From Streptomyces sp. APSN-46.1 (GTDB lineage: Bacteria; Actinomycetota; Actinomycetes; Streptomycetales; Streptomycetaceae): 64,000 nucleotides of DNA. The translations under genes were made by a program, and so were the position numbers. The stretch is from contig NZ_JALGRF010000001.1 of NCBI RefSeq assembly GCF_022815725.1, positions 186,001-250,000 of the forward strand, given 5' to 3'. Of this stretch, positions 55,801 to 63,848 are shown one piece after another. Positions within the stretch are counted from its first letter, which is position 1; the number at the start of each line of letters is the position of its first letter. The notes under the pieces are model-generated. The model ran no database searches. It saw nothing but the letters and a program-made list of their open reading frames with translations, and was not told the origin of the DNA.

Positions 55801-56329
55801 GCGTGGCGTGGGCGAGTTCTTCGGCGTCGACCGGTCCGGCGTGGATCTGTGGATGGGAACCCTGTCCAAGGCGTTCGCCAGCTGCGGTGGTTACCTCGGC
55901 GGCTCGGCCCGCATGGTGCGCTGGCTGCGCCACACGCTGCCGGGCTTCGTCTACAGTGTCGGGCTGACCCCGGCCAACGCGGCCGCGGCGCTGGCCGCCA
56001 CCGAGCTGATCATCGCGGAACCGCACCGGGTGCGCACTCTGCGGCGGAACGCGGAGCTCTTCCTCGGGCTGGCGGCCTCGGCGGGTCTGGCGACGGGCTC
56101 CAGCGCCAACACCCCGATCGTGCCGTGCATCCTCGGCGACTCGACGAGGACCCTGCGCCTCGCGGACCGGCTGTACGACAGGGGTGTCATCGCCGATCCG
56201 ATCTTCCACCCCGCCGTGGAGGAGGGGCTCTCCAGGCTGCGGTTCTTCGTCACCAGCGAACACAGTGAGGACGACATCCGACGGGCTGTGTCGATCCTGT
56301 CCGAGGAGGCGGTGTCCGCCGGCGGATGA
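52826..56329 (+). CDS. polyketide ketosynthase-ACP-alpha-oxoamine synthase fusion
   Basis: A 1167-residue fusion. Residues about 17-465 are a ketosynthase with DSACSGG (Cys215), EAHGTGT (His350) and KSVVGHS (His387), all catalytic residues present. About 470-540 is the KS-to-AT linker. The acyltransferase itself is nearly gone: only about 65 residues separate the linker from an AT-like tail (LPPSPLAPRHHW, about 615-625). An ACP follows (about 665-745, GFDS with Ser704 for the phosphopantetheine). The last 400 residues (about 770-1165) are a PLP alpha-oxoamine synthase with VDEAHSIGTVGEHGRG and the PLP lysine in TLSKAFASCGG (Lys1015). Such C-terminal domains release the acyl chain by decarboxylative condensation with an amino acid, giving an amino ketone, as in prodigiosin PigH and saxitoxin SxtA. 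Loading must come from a trans acyltransferase. The GTG start overlaps the reductase stop; an ATG six codons later is an alternative. Confidence 0.88.
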   Translation: MTSVTGMDSIVDSREARRDDVAIVGMACRFPGARNVNQYWRLLKAPHAQFSTVPDSRWRTATFLSDNFRDASSTYTDTMALLPDVGHFDAAHYGIPPRRARAMDPQARLLIDLAREAIQDAGWEADGFDREETSVITALTEGGYRSLSTMQIRMRQLAGGEFGARATDPRYAETVRAVDPLHGTSVAGLLLNMGPNTISSVFDLHGESYALDSACSGGLMAVANAVYALRAGRCRIALAGGAQLILTPDLLVGLCRIGAISRTGRCLPFGAEADGFVLGEGAGVLALRPLADALAAGDRVYAVIRGVGTANDGTVQGGMHPQAAGQLRALRRAYRDAGLAPDAVGYLEAHGTGTAVGDPVEVGVLRELRGEQAAPAFLGAVKSVVGHSLNAAGMAGLIKSVLAVQRGVIPPQPEFDLADRSGLDAARLTIPTTATRWPGNGQPRRAGVSAFGFGGTGVHMVLEECATEPARPAPAGESQLLVLSARDRAGLARYARELAHTIADDQPSLAGVADTLARRAPFTERLALVAEDAADAAAKLTAAAEAVAAGRTGDLGPGRATGTVPPGDPSEVAVPAPGSLSAEARRAALARLAERAVTGPGLRPVMERIPPSTLPPSPLAPRHHWVVDESAREVADMAGTPEDSPAATAVAVPAAVPEPVPAVARPDGASAASIVFEEVSRTGVFPLSDLDERMRLVTDLGFDSLMLQELEVNLDKRIPGLRTDELFTPELTIGRLIALADPDHTEPAAPAPGDPLPRDTRAQWSAETAHVDDFPEVGQFEERLSAIVGSGADFPYFRVHEGNIRETTVIGGRPYLSFGSYNYLGLSGHPAVNEAAHRAVDRYGTSVSASRVLSGERDLTVRLERALTEFLGVEDCLALVSGHATNVTAIGHLVGAGDLVVHDALAHDSILQGCALSGAARRPFAHNDFGQLEHMLRLNRSRFRRVLIAVEGAYSMDGDLVDLPAVIELKKRYGALLMVDEAHSIGTVGEHGRGVGEFFGVDRSGVDLWMGTLSKAFASCGGYLGGSARMVRWLRHTLPGFVYSVGLTPANAAAALAATELIIAEPHRVRTLRRNAELFLGLAASAGLATGSSANTPIVPCILGDSTRTLRLADRLYDRGVIADPIFHPAVEEGLSRLRFFVTSEHSEDDIRRAVSILSEEAVSAGG

Positions 56330-56339
56330 GTGGCTCATC

Positions 56340-56921
56340 TCAGAACAGGGTGCGTTCGATCCGGCTGAGCATGGCGCTCTTTCCGGGATCCCCGCCTTCT
56401 CCCGCTTCCGCGGCCGAGGGCTCGCCGTGCTGTTGCCCGGTGGCGCCGCCCATCCGTTGGGAGAGCAGATAGGCGATGATCTCCGCCTCCTGTTCCTGGA
56501 CGTCGTCGTAGGTCGCGCGCAGGAGCATGTCACGCACGAGGTCGGGGTCGAGGTCGGGGAAGAGGAGGCGGGCGGCCGCCTCGTCCAGCCCGCCTGCCCC
56601 GCGATGGCAGCAGATGATGTGGCCCAGCTCGTGCAAGATGATGTGCTCCTGATGCGCGCTGGTGGTGTTGGCGTCGTAGAAGATGAGGTCCTCGTCGCGT
56701 GCGGCGACCCACATGCCGCAGGGATGCGTCGAGGGCATCGGCATCGGGACCAGCGTGATCGGACGGTCGCGGATCTCACCGAGGTAGCGACACAGTTCGT
56801 CCACACCGCTCACCTTCGGCAGGCCGAGTTCGGCGAGCCGCTGCGCGCCGGCCTTCCGGAGCCTCTTGAGCTGACTGCGGCGGTCCTGATCGGCGGACCG
56901 CTCCTTCCTGGCACCCCTCAT
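56340..56921 (-). CDS. ImmA/IrrE-type metallopeptidase
   Basis: A 193-residue protein with the zinc-peptidase signature HELGH (in ILHELGHIICCHRG, about residue 95) and the upstream MWVAARDEDLIFYDANTT segment of the ImmA/IrrE family. These peptidases cleave or remove an XRE repressor in response to a signal. Its start overlaps the XRE gene stop by 4 bases (ATGA), so it is the second gene of a two-gene unit. It ends 10 bases from the convergent end of the KS-ACP-AONS gene. In Streptomyces such pairs often flank a membrane protein of the MAB_1171c type, as here. Confidence 0.85.
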   Translation of the reverse strand: MRGARKERSADQDRRSQLKRLRKAGAQRLAELGLPKVSGVDELCRYLGEIRDRPITLVPMPMPSTHPCGMWVAARDEDLIFYDANTTSAHQEHIILHELGHIICCHRGAGGLDEAAARLLFPDLDPDLVRDMLLRATYDDVQEQEAEIIAYLLSQRMGGATGQQHGEPSAAEAGEGGDPGKSAMLSRIERTLF

Positions 56922-57358
56922 TCCGGTTCGGAGGAGTCGGTGACGGGGGGAAGGCCCTGCATCTGCCGGTACTGGTCCATGATGGCCGTGATCGCCTGGA
57001 GGTTCTCCTTCTTCATCCCGGCAGCCCGCATCGCCACGGCGCGGACCCCCGACTGCCGCAACGCCTCGATGGCGGCGACCTGACTGAGTACCGACTCGGC
57101 GACCTTGTCGTCGAAGAAGTAGGCGACCGAAACGCCGAAGAAGCGAGCCAGGGCGGCAAGGAGGTCGGGTGAGGGGTTGGAGCGCTTGCCCGTCCGCAAC
57201 TGCGACAGATACACACCGCCGACCTTGAGTTCGGGGCTGGCCCGCTTCAGCTCCTCCGCCACCTCGGCATTGGTCCAGTGCCTCCCCTTGGGGCGAACCG
57301 TCTTGAAGAGGTCGTCGAGGCGCACTGCGAGCAGGGGCCGGTCGTCAGTGTCAGTCAT
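56918..57358 (-). CDS. XRE-family regulator paired with ImmA
   Basis: A 146-residue protein with an N-terminal XRE-like HTH (about residues 15-75: TNAEVAEELKRASPELKVGGVYLSQLRTGKRSNPSP, LLAALARFFGVSVAYFFDD) resembling the EspR type, followed by a helical C-terminal part. The ATG follows GGGAGGGAGA. It overlaps the ImmA gene by 4 bases. The 314-base region upstream contains at least four palindromes (57389-57484), and one lies about 30 bases from the start, which strongly suggests autoregulation. It likely represses genes that are released when ImmA acts. Confidence 0.87.
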   Translation of the reverse strand: MTDTDDRPLLAVRLDDLFKTVRPKGRHWTNAEVAEELKRASPELKVGGVYLSQLRTGKRSNPSPDLLAALARFFGVSVAYFFDDKVAESVLSQVAAIEALRQSGVRAVAMRAAGMKKENLQAITAIMDQYRQMQGLPPVTDSSEPE

Positions 57359-57672
57359 GGTGAATCTCCCTCCCGTCACCTCCTCGGCATAGCCCTTGGC
57401 TATACGCCAGTTTCACAGATTAGCGGCCAGTTGACAATTGGCGTGGATTCCGCCAACGTTGGACCCGCCGATAGCTGTCAGCTAACTTGGCTCACGGGGG
57501 TCGCCAAGTTGGTTGTCGGTGATGTCGGGGTGATGTCGGAATGGCCCGGCCCTCGGGGGGATGGGCCGGGCCACTCCGGGCGGGAGCCACCCGTCCGGCC
57601 CGACAGAGAAACACGGGGGAAACGGGGGATGCCCGCCCGGTTTGACGGGGGATGCAAACCGGGCGGGAGCTC
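57359..57672. promoter_or_regulatory. regulatory region of the XRE-ImmA operon with clustered palindromes
   Basis: Between the XRE gene and the MAB_1171c-type gene (both minus strand) lie ATAGCC-ctt-GGCTAT (57389-57403), a near-perfect GCCAnTTGnCAAnTGGC (57426-57442), CCAACGTTGG (57453-57462) and TAGCTG-t-CAGCTA (57472-57484). Several share CCAA/TTGG half sites, as does CCAAGTTGG near 57503-57511. The stretch from about 57545 to 57670 is G-rich with loose inverted repeats and no coding sign. Confidence 0.6.
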
Positions 57673-58845
57673 TCAACTCGCGTTGCCGAGTTTACTGTAG
57701 GCGGAAGCGACTTGGGTCAGCCAGGCGACTTCCGCGGTGAAATTGTCGGTGTCGCGGTCGTCGAAGTCCCCGTCGTCCTTGTTGACTTGGGGGATGGTTC
57801 CCTTCCGCTTGGCGTGCAGGGCCTGCCTGATCTGTGCCGCTTCGGCGAACGCCTGCCGGAACTCCTCGCTCGCTTCCCTGTCCGGTCCGCCGGAGTCGGA
57901 GTCGTGGGTGGCGCGGTCGATGTAGGGGCGCAAGTCCCGCCATCCGTCACGTATTTCGACGACCCGCCGGTGCAGGCGGTAGTTGAGGTCGGAGACCGAA
58001 GCCGAGACCGAAGCCCCGGGCGGCTCCAGGGCGATGTCCGGGGAGGACTCGTACAGGTCCCGCCAGAGCGGGTAGAGGGCCCGGTACGACCGGTAAGTGC
58101 GCGCCCAGTCCAGGAGCTTGGCGGCCGACGGGCCCCATGAGGAATTGGTCAGGCTGAGCGAGAGGGTGACGATGCCCGCCGCACTGAAGACGGAAGCGGC
58201 GACCTTCCAGACGCCGATGTCGATTCCGGACGCGGCGGTGAGGATGTTCACCGTCCTGGCCAGGCAGTAGAGGAAGAGGACCACCGAGGCGACGGAGAGC
58301 AGCCGCAGCGCCTGCCGCAGCGAGGCGTTGTCGGTCATCCGGGCGTAGGGGCCGCACTGGCGGAAGATGGTGACGCACGGAACCGCCTGGGAGACGATGA
58401 AGACCAGGAGGTACGTGAGGACCAGCGGCTGGCCGCTGCCGGTGTCGAAGTCGGAAGCGGGTCGGCCGGAACCGTCGGCGAGGAAGAAGAGCGCCGTCAG
58501 GAGCGTGTTGAGGCAGATTCCGGTGATCAGCCAGTAGCGCGACTTCCGTATCGCCTCCTCGTCGGCGGTCGCCCAGCGCAGCAGGATGATTTGCGCGCTG
58601 ACGCAGAAGGCGACCGCCGACAGGTGCATCAGGAGGATGGCGAGGTTGCCGACGCCCAGGAAACTCTCGCCTCCCATGGCGACGGCGCCCATCGTGAAGG
58701 TGAGGCATTGGAGCAGCAGAGTGATGACCAGCGCGCGGTAGGCGCTGTCCTTCCAGCTGCGCCGGGCCTGGCACAGCCGGTAGACGAGCGCGGCATACGA
58801 CGAGAGCGCTGCTATGACGAAGCAGAGGGTTCTAGCGGTATTCAC
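57673..58845 (-). CDS. MAB_1171c-type polytopic membrane protein
   Basis: A 390-residue protein with about seven hydrophobic segments in residues 1-240 (for instance LCFVIAALSSYAALVYRL, ALVITLLLQCLTFTMGAVAM, LVLTYLLVFIVSQAVPCVTIF) and a cytoplasmic C-terminal region (about 240-390) with LLDWARTYRSYRALYPLWRDLY and a charged tail. This resembles the actinobacterial MAB_1171c/DUF6545 group, called putative transporters, which are repeatedly found beside XRE/ImmA pairs. The GTG start follows AGGAA. It lies upstream of the XRE gene on the same strand with a long regulatory spacer. The transported substrate, if any, is unknown. Confidence 0.7.
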   Translation of the reverse strand: MNTARTLCFVIAALSSYAALVYRLCQARRSWKDSAYRALVITLLLQCLTFTMGAVAMGGESFLGVGNLAILLMHLSAVAFCVSAQIILLRWATADEEAIRKSRYWLITGICLNTLLTALFFLADGSGRPASDFDTGSGQPLVLTYLLVFIVSQAVPCVTIFRQCGPYARMTDNASLRQALRLLSVASVVLFLYCLARTVNILTAASGIDIGVWKVAASVFSAAGIVTLSLSLTNSSWGPSAAKLLDWARTYRSYRALYPLWRDLYESSPDIALEPPGASVSASVSDLNYRLHRRVVEIRDGWRDLRPYIDRATHDSDSGGPDREASEEFRQAFAEAAQIRQALHAKRKGTIPQVNKDDGDFDDRDTDNFTAEVAWLTQVASAYSKLGNAS

Positions 58846-58885
58846 GGCCTGATTTCCTGGAGGTGCCGCGCATGCGGCGGACGGT

Positions 58886-59614
58886 TCAGTCGGTTTTCTC
58901 GCCCAAGGGAACCACGAGGCCGATGCTTTCGGCCGCCACGGCGACGGCGTAGTCGAAGAACGCGGCCTCGTCCCTGACGCTGTCGTGGGTACGGCTGAAG
59001 ACCTGGAAGACCAGGAGCCCGATGAGGTTGCTCCACAGGACGATGCCGCGCTCGATGATGTCCGAGAACGGCGCCTCGGGCACGCCGCCGAACAGCTCCA
59101 TGGCCGCCGGCAGGAGCAGCGGCGGGCCGGGCACCGTCCGCCGGGGCGGAGTGAGTTCACCGCCCCGCAGCGCCGAACTCACGATGCCGGCGAGCACCGC
59201 GGGGGTGCGCGAGGCGGCCGGGACCGTGTCCTGCGGGGCGTGGTAGTCCGGAACGGGGGAGCCGTAGATCAGTGTGAACTCGGCGGGGTGGTCGAAGGAC
59301 CACTGCCGCAACGCGCGCGTGACCGCGAGGAGCCGCGCACCCGCCGACGCCGAAGCGTCCCTGGCGGTCTGGTCGGCCTGCTCCATCGCGGCGCCGGACG
59401 TGTTGTAGGCATCGATGACCAGTGCGGTCAGCAGGTCGTCCCGGTGCGGGAAGACGGCTTCGACGTCGGCGACGGCAAGACCGCTGTCGCGCGCGACCGC
59501 ATCCAGGGACAGCCCTCCGGCTCCCAGTTTCACCAGCTGCTGACGCGCGGTGTCCTTGATCACCGCCGGCGGAGTCACCTTGTCGTCGGTCGAATTCACT
59601 GAGGAAACGTCCAT
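58886..59614 (-). CDS. TetR-family regulator
   Basis: A 242-residue TetR protein. The HTH is degenerate but recognisable in residues about 18-65 (AVIKDTARQQLVKLGAGGLSLDAVARDSGLAVADVEAVFPHRDDLLTAL), followed by a ligand domain with LLAVTRALRQWSFDHPAEFTLIYGSPVPDY. It is upstream of the MAB_1171c-type gene on the same strand with 40 bases between, so they may be co-transcribed, and is divergent from recQ. A role in sensing a small molecule near the KS-ACP-AONS locus is possible but not shown. Confidence 0.82.
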   Translation of the reverse strand: MDVSSVNSTDDKVTPPAVIKDTARQQLVKLGAGGLSLDAVARDSGLAVADVEAVFPHRDDLLTALVIDAYNTSGAAMEQADQTARDASASAGARLLAVTRALRQWSFDHPAEFTLIYGSPVPDYHAPQDTVPAASRTPAVLAGIVSSALRGGELTPPRRTVPGPPLLLPAAMELFGGVPEAPFSDIIERGIVLWSNLIGLLVFQVFSRTHDSVRDEAAFFDYAVAVAAESIGLVVPLGEKTD

Positions 59615-59794
59615 GCCGGAACCGTACCCGCCGGCAACAACGGCCGTGAGAGGCGGCCTCCAGAGCGCCCCTGCCATGCGTTGTGATCCGGCCACTGGAG
59701 CCCCGGCCGCACCCCGACGCCTGGGCCGGGGAGGTTGTCCACAGGTTCGGGCGGGTGGAGCCGGGGTGTCGGCGGGTGACGTTAGGCTTCTTGA

Positions 59795-61840
59795 ATGGCC
59801 CTTCCCGACGCATCCCCCGAGATCTCCGACGCTTCGCAGGTGCTGCACCGCGTCTTCGGCTACAGCTCTTACCGCGGCGAGCAGCAGGAGATCATCGAGC
59901 AGGTCGTCGGCGGCGGTGACGCCCTCGTGCTGATGCCGACCGGCGGCGGCAAATCGCTCTGCTACCAGGTCCCGGCGCTCGTCAGGGAAGGTACGGGCGT
60001 CGTGATCTCGCCGCTCATCGCGCTGATGCAGGACCAGGTGAACGCGCTCACCGCCCTCGGGGTACGGGCCGGATTCCTCAATTCGACGCAGGCCGCGCAT
60101 GAGCGGCAGGCCGTCGAGCGGGCTTTCCTCGCCGACGAGCTGGACCTGCTCTACCTGGCTCCTGAGCGGCTGCGCACGGAGAACACCCAGCGGCTGCTCG
60201 ACCGGGGCAAGGTGGCGCTCTTCGCGATCGACGAGGCGCACTGCGTCGCCCAGTGGGGTCACGACTTCCGGCCCGACTACCTCGCGCTGTCCATGCTGCA
60301 CGAGCGCTGGCCGAAGGTGCCGCGGATCGCGCTGACCGCGACGGCCACCGAGGCCACCCACGCCGAGATCGTGGCGCGGCTCGGTCTGGAGGACGCCCGG
60401 CACTTCGTCGCCAGCTTCGACCGGCCGAACATCCAGTACCGCATCGTCGCGAAGAACAACCCGCTCAAGCAGCTGCTGGAACTGATCCGGACCGAGCACG
60501 ACGGGGACGCCGGAGTCGTCTACTGCCTCTCGCGGGCCTCGGTGGAGAAGACCGCGGCCTTCCTGGCGGAGCAGGGCATCGACGCCGTGGCGTACCACGC
60601 CGGAATGGATGCCCGCGCGCGTGCGGCGAACCAGGCGCGCTTCCTGCGGGAGGACGGAGTCGTGGTGGTGGCCACGATCGCCTTCGGCATGGGCATCGAC
60701 AAGCCGGACGTGCGCTTCGTGGCCCACCTCGACCTGCCGAAGTCGGTCGAGGGCTACTACCAGGAGACCGGCCGGGCCGGCCGCGACGGCGAGCCGGCCA
60801 CGGCGTGGCTGGCCTACGGCCTCCAGGACGTGGTCCAGCAGCGCAAGCTCATCGAAGGCTCCGAGGGCGACGACGCACACCGCCGCTCCCTGGGCATGCA
60901 CCTGGACTCCATGCTCGCGCTGTGCGAGACCGTCGACTGCCGCCGATCGCGGCTTCTGGAGTACTTCGGGCAGTCGGGCGGGCCGTGCGGCAACTGCGAT
61001 ACGTGTCTGACACCGGCCGAGTCCTGGGACGGAACGGTCGCGGCGCAGAAACTGCTGTCCACGGTGTGGAGGCTGGCGAAGGAGCGCCGTCAGAAGTTCG
61101 GCGCCGGCCAGATCATCGACATCCTGCAGGGCAAGAAGACGGCCAAGGTCATCCAGTTCGACCACGACGCCCTCTCGGTGTTCGGCGTCGGGTCGGATCT
61201 GAGCACCGCGGAGTGGCGAGGCGTCGTGCGCCAGCTGCTGGCGCTGCGGCTGCTGGCGGTGGAGGGCGACTACGGCACGCTCGTGCTGACGGAGGACAGT
61301 GGCGAGGTGCTGGGCGGACGCCGCAGCGTTCCCCTGCGGAAGGAGAAGGCGGCCGTCGGCCCGCCCCGGAAAGAGTCCGGGTCGCGCTCCGGGAAGGGCG
61401 CCCGCGTGCCGGTCGACTTGCCGGCCGCGGCCGAACCGGTCTTCCTGGCCCTGCGCGCCTGGCGGGCCGCGACGGCGCGCGAGCAGGGCGTACCGGCGTA
61501 CGTCGTCTTCCACGACGCGACGCTGCGGGAGATCGCGACACGACTCCCCGCCACGGTGGAGGAGCTGGCCACCATCGGCGGGGTCGGCGAGGCCAAGCTC
61601 ACCAAATACGCCCAGGGCGTCCTCGACACCCTGGCGGACCGCAACGCCACCGAGCCCGCCCCCGTCCCCGTCCCCGTCCCCGTCCCCGCCGCCGCGCTCG
61701 CGGCCGAGTCCGACGCGTCGGCCCCCGCCGGCCCGGCCCCCGCGGCGCGCGTGCCGGACGTACGGCCCGCGGCGCCGTACGCCGACGAACCGCCCTTCGA
61801 CCTGGACGAGACGGACCCGCCCTGGGACGACTGGGAGTAG
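59795..61840 (+). CDS. recQ: RecQ-family DNA helicase
   Basis: A 681-residue RecQ helicase, a 3'-5' helicase used in recombination and repair. Motifs are [17 protein letters not shown] (motif 0), [16 protein letters not shown] (Walker A), [17 protein letters not shown] (motif II), ALTATAT (motif III), [11 protein letters not shown] (motif IV) and [15 protein letters not shown] (motif VI), followed by the zinc-binding domain with CGNCDTC and a C-terminal HRDC-like region (about 540-615: [22 protein letters not shown]). The last 60 residues are a Pro/Ala-rich tail including a PVPVPVPVP stretch. The ATG is at a short distance from a TTAGGCT -10-like element. It is divergent from the TetR gene. 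Confidence 0.95.
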   Translation: MALPDASPEISDASQVLHRVFGYSSYRGEQQEIIEQVVGGGDALVLMPTGGGKSLCYQVPALVREGTGVVISPLIALMQDQVNALTALGVRAGFLNSTQAAHERQAVERAFLADELDLLYLAPERLRTENTQRLLDRGKVALFAIDEAHCVAQWGHDFRPDYLALSMLHERWPKVPRIALTATATEATHAEIVARLGLEDARHFVASFDRPNIQYRIVAKNNPLKQLLELIRTEHDGDAGVVYCLSRASVEKTAAFLAEQGIDAVAYHAGMDARARAANQARFLREDGVVVVATIAFGMGIDKPDVRFVAHLDLPKSVEGYYQETGRAGRDGEPATAWLAYGLQDVVQQRKLIEGSEGDDAHRRSLGMHLDSMLALCETVDCRRSRLLEYFGQSGGPCGNCDTCLTPAESWDGTVAAQKLLSTVWRLAKERRQKFGAGQIIDILQGKKTAKVIQFDHDALSVFGVGSDLSTAEWRGVVRQLLALRLLAVEGDYGTLVLTEDSGEVLGGRRSVPLRKEKAAVGPPRKESGSRSGKGARVPVDLPAAAEPVFLALRAWRAATAREQGVPAYVVFHDATLREIATRLPATVEELATIGGVGEAKLTKYAQGVLDTLADRNATEPAPVPVPVPVPAAALAAESDASAPAGPAPAARVPDVRPAAPYADEPPFDLDETDPPWDDWE

Positions 61841-61981
61841 CCGTTCCGGCGCGCGGGACGGGGGATCGGGTCGCTCGTCCGTACGGGATGTCGCCCACAC
61901 GGAAAACGCTTGGACGGCGCGGGCGCGCTCGCGGGACACTGCGGTTCCGGTTCTGCCGCACGACATCACAGGGTTGCTGCC

Positions 61982-63802
61982 ATGCGATCGTCCGCATCAC
62001 CAGGGGTTCCGCCCGGCAGGAGCCCGGTGCTCCTCGCACTTCGTTACTACGGACGGGAGTTGGCGCGGCTTCGGTGGCTGACGCTGCCCGCCATGCTGCT
62101 GCCGGCCCTGGGCAACACCGGCGTCAACTACATCGCCCCACTGGTCGTCGCGAAGCTCGTCGGCCGCATCGCCGGCGGCGGCGCCGTTCTCACCGTCGGC
62201 GCGATGCTCCCGTACGTCCTCGGATTCGCCGGTGTCCTGCTGCTCTCGGAGGCGGTGTGGCGCATCGGCATGCACTGCCTGAACCGCCTCGACGCCCTCG
62301 GTATCGAGCGCCTGTACGTGATCGGGATGGACGAGCTGTTCGCGAAGGACGCCGCGTTCTTCCACGACAACTTCGCCGGGTCACTCACCAAGCGGGTCCT
62401 GAGCTTCGCTTCCCGTTTCGAGGAGTTCGTCGACACGATGACCTTCTCGGTCGTGGGCAGGTTCGTGCCGCCGCTGTTCGGGTCGGTGGTGCTCTGGCAC
62501 TACGAACCGCTGCTCGTCGTGGCGCTGCTGGCCATGATCGCGGTGACGGGGGTGTGCGTGCTGCCCCTCATCCGCCGCCGTCAGGTGCTCGTCGACCGGC
62601 GCGAGGAGGCGATCGCCCGCGTGTCGGGGCACGTCGCCGACAGCCTGATGAACATGGACACGGTCCGGGCGTTCGCCGCGGAGGAGCGCGAGGCGGCCGA
62701 GCACCGGTCCCGGGTGGCGGAGTCGCGGGGGCTCATGCTGCGGTCGTGGGACTACGGCAACCTGCGCATCGACACCGTCGTCGCGCCGATGTCCGTGCTG
62801 ACCAACACGCTGGGCCTGCTGCTCGCGGTCGCGGTCGCCGGGGGCGGCGGGCACGGTGTGGAGGCGGTCGTGGTCGCCTTCACGTACTACTCCAACGCCA
62901 CGCGGATCATGTTCGAGTTCAACCAGATCTACCGTCGCCTGGAGAGCTCGATGACGGAGGCGGCGCAGTTCACGGAGCTGCTGCTGAAGCCGCCGACCGT
63001 GGTCGACCCGGAGTCGCCGGAGCCGCCGCCGACCCGGGCCGCCGACATCCGCTTCGAGGAGGTGACCTTCGCCCACGCGGGCGCGGACCCGCTCTTCGAG
63101 GGACTGGACCTGGCCGTGCCGAGCGGGGCGAAGATCGGGCTCGTGGGGCGGTCCGGCGGCGGCAAGACCACGCTCACCCGGCTGCTGCTGCGGATGACGG
63201 ACATCGACGCGGGCCGGATCCTGATCGGCGGCCAGGACATCGGCAGGCTGCGCCAGAGGGACCTGCGCGGCCTGATGGCCTACGTGCCGCAGGACCCGGC
63301 GATGTTCCACCGCACGCTGCGGGAGAACATCGCGTTCGCCCGGCCGGACGCCACCGACGCCGAGATCCGCCGCGCGGCCGAGGCGGCGCACGTCACGGAG
63401 TTCGCGGACGCCCTGCCGTGCGGCCTCGACACCATGGTCGGCGAGCGCGGAGTCAAGCTCTCCGGCGGACAGCGCCAGCGGGTCGCGCTCGCCAGGGCGA
63501 TCCTGCGCGACGCTCCGATCCTGCTGCTCGACGAGGCGACCAGCGCCCTGGACTCCGAGAGCGAGATCCTCGTCCAGGAGGCGCTGTGGCGCCTCATGGA
63601 GGGCCGGACGGCGCTCGTGGTGGCGCACCGGCTCAGCACGGTGGCCCACATGGACCGGCTCGTCGTCCTCGACGGCGGACGGATCGTCGAGCAGGGAACG
63701 CACCAGGAGCTGCTCGCCTCCGAGGGCGCCTACGCGAAACTGTGGCAGCACCAGTCGGGCGGCTTCCTCGACGACAGCCCAGCACGATCCGACCTGCACT
63801 GA
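61982..63802 (+). CDS. ABC transporter, fused permease and ATP-binding protein
   Basis: A 606-residue half-size ABC exporter. Residues about 15-320 are the six-helix permease (LRWLTLPAMLLPALGN, MLPYVLGFAGVLLLSEAVW, LLVVALLAMIAVTGVCVLPL and so on). About 360-600 is the ATPase with Walker A GRSGGGKTTL, Q-loop VPQDPAMFH, signature LSGGQRQRVALARAIL and Walker B LLLLDEATSALD. It would act as a homodimer or with a partner not present here. It may export a lipid, peptide or drug; the position after recQ and near the KS-ACP-AONS locus is suggestive only. The ATG is not preceded by a strong Shine-Dalgarno. Confidence 0.9.
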   Translation: MRSSASPGVPPGRSPVLLALRYYGRELARLRWLTLPAMLLPALGNTGVNYIAPLVVAKLVGRIAGGGAVLTVGAMLPYVLGFAGVLLLSEAVWRIGMHCLNRLDALGIERLYVIGMDELFAKDAAFFHDNFAGSLTKRVLSFASRFEEFVDTMTFSVVGRFVPPLFGSVVLWHYEPLLVVALLAMIAVTGVCVLPLIRRRQVLVDRREEAIARVSGHVADSLMNMDTVRAFAAEEREAAEHRSRVAESRGLMLRSWDYGNLRIDTVVAPMSVLTNTLGLLLAVAVAGGGGHGVEAVVVAFTYYSNATRIMFEFNQIYRRLESSMTEAAQFTELLLKPPTVVDPESPEPPPTRAADIRFEEVTFAHAGADPLFEGLDLAVPSGAKIGLVGRSGGGKTTLTRLLLRMTDIDAGRILIGGQDIGRLRQRDLRGLMAYVPQDPAMFHRTLRENIAFARPDATDAEIRRAAEAAHVTEFADALPCGLDTMVGERGVKLSGGQRQRVALARAILRDAPILLLDEATSALDSESEILVQEALWRLMEGRTALVVAHRLSTVAHMDRLVVLDGGRIVEQGTHQELLASEGAYAKLWQHQSGGFLDDSPARSDLH

Positions 63803-63848
63803 TCACGAGCCAGGCGTGGGCGAGGGCCGCCGTACGGTGTCGGAGCTC

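Noticed and set aside
52694..56806. Very long open frame on the minus strand (about 1370 codons) opposite the KS-ACP-AONS gene
   Set aside because: It is an antisense shadow of high-GC coding sequence: repetitive Arg/Gly/Pro composition, no domains, and the plus-strand frame has full catalytic motifs.
56340..57358. XRE-ImmA pair considered as the control region of an integrative element
   Set aside because: No integrase, excisionase, replication or transfer genes and no direct-repeat attachment sites were seen in the flanks.
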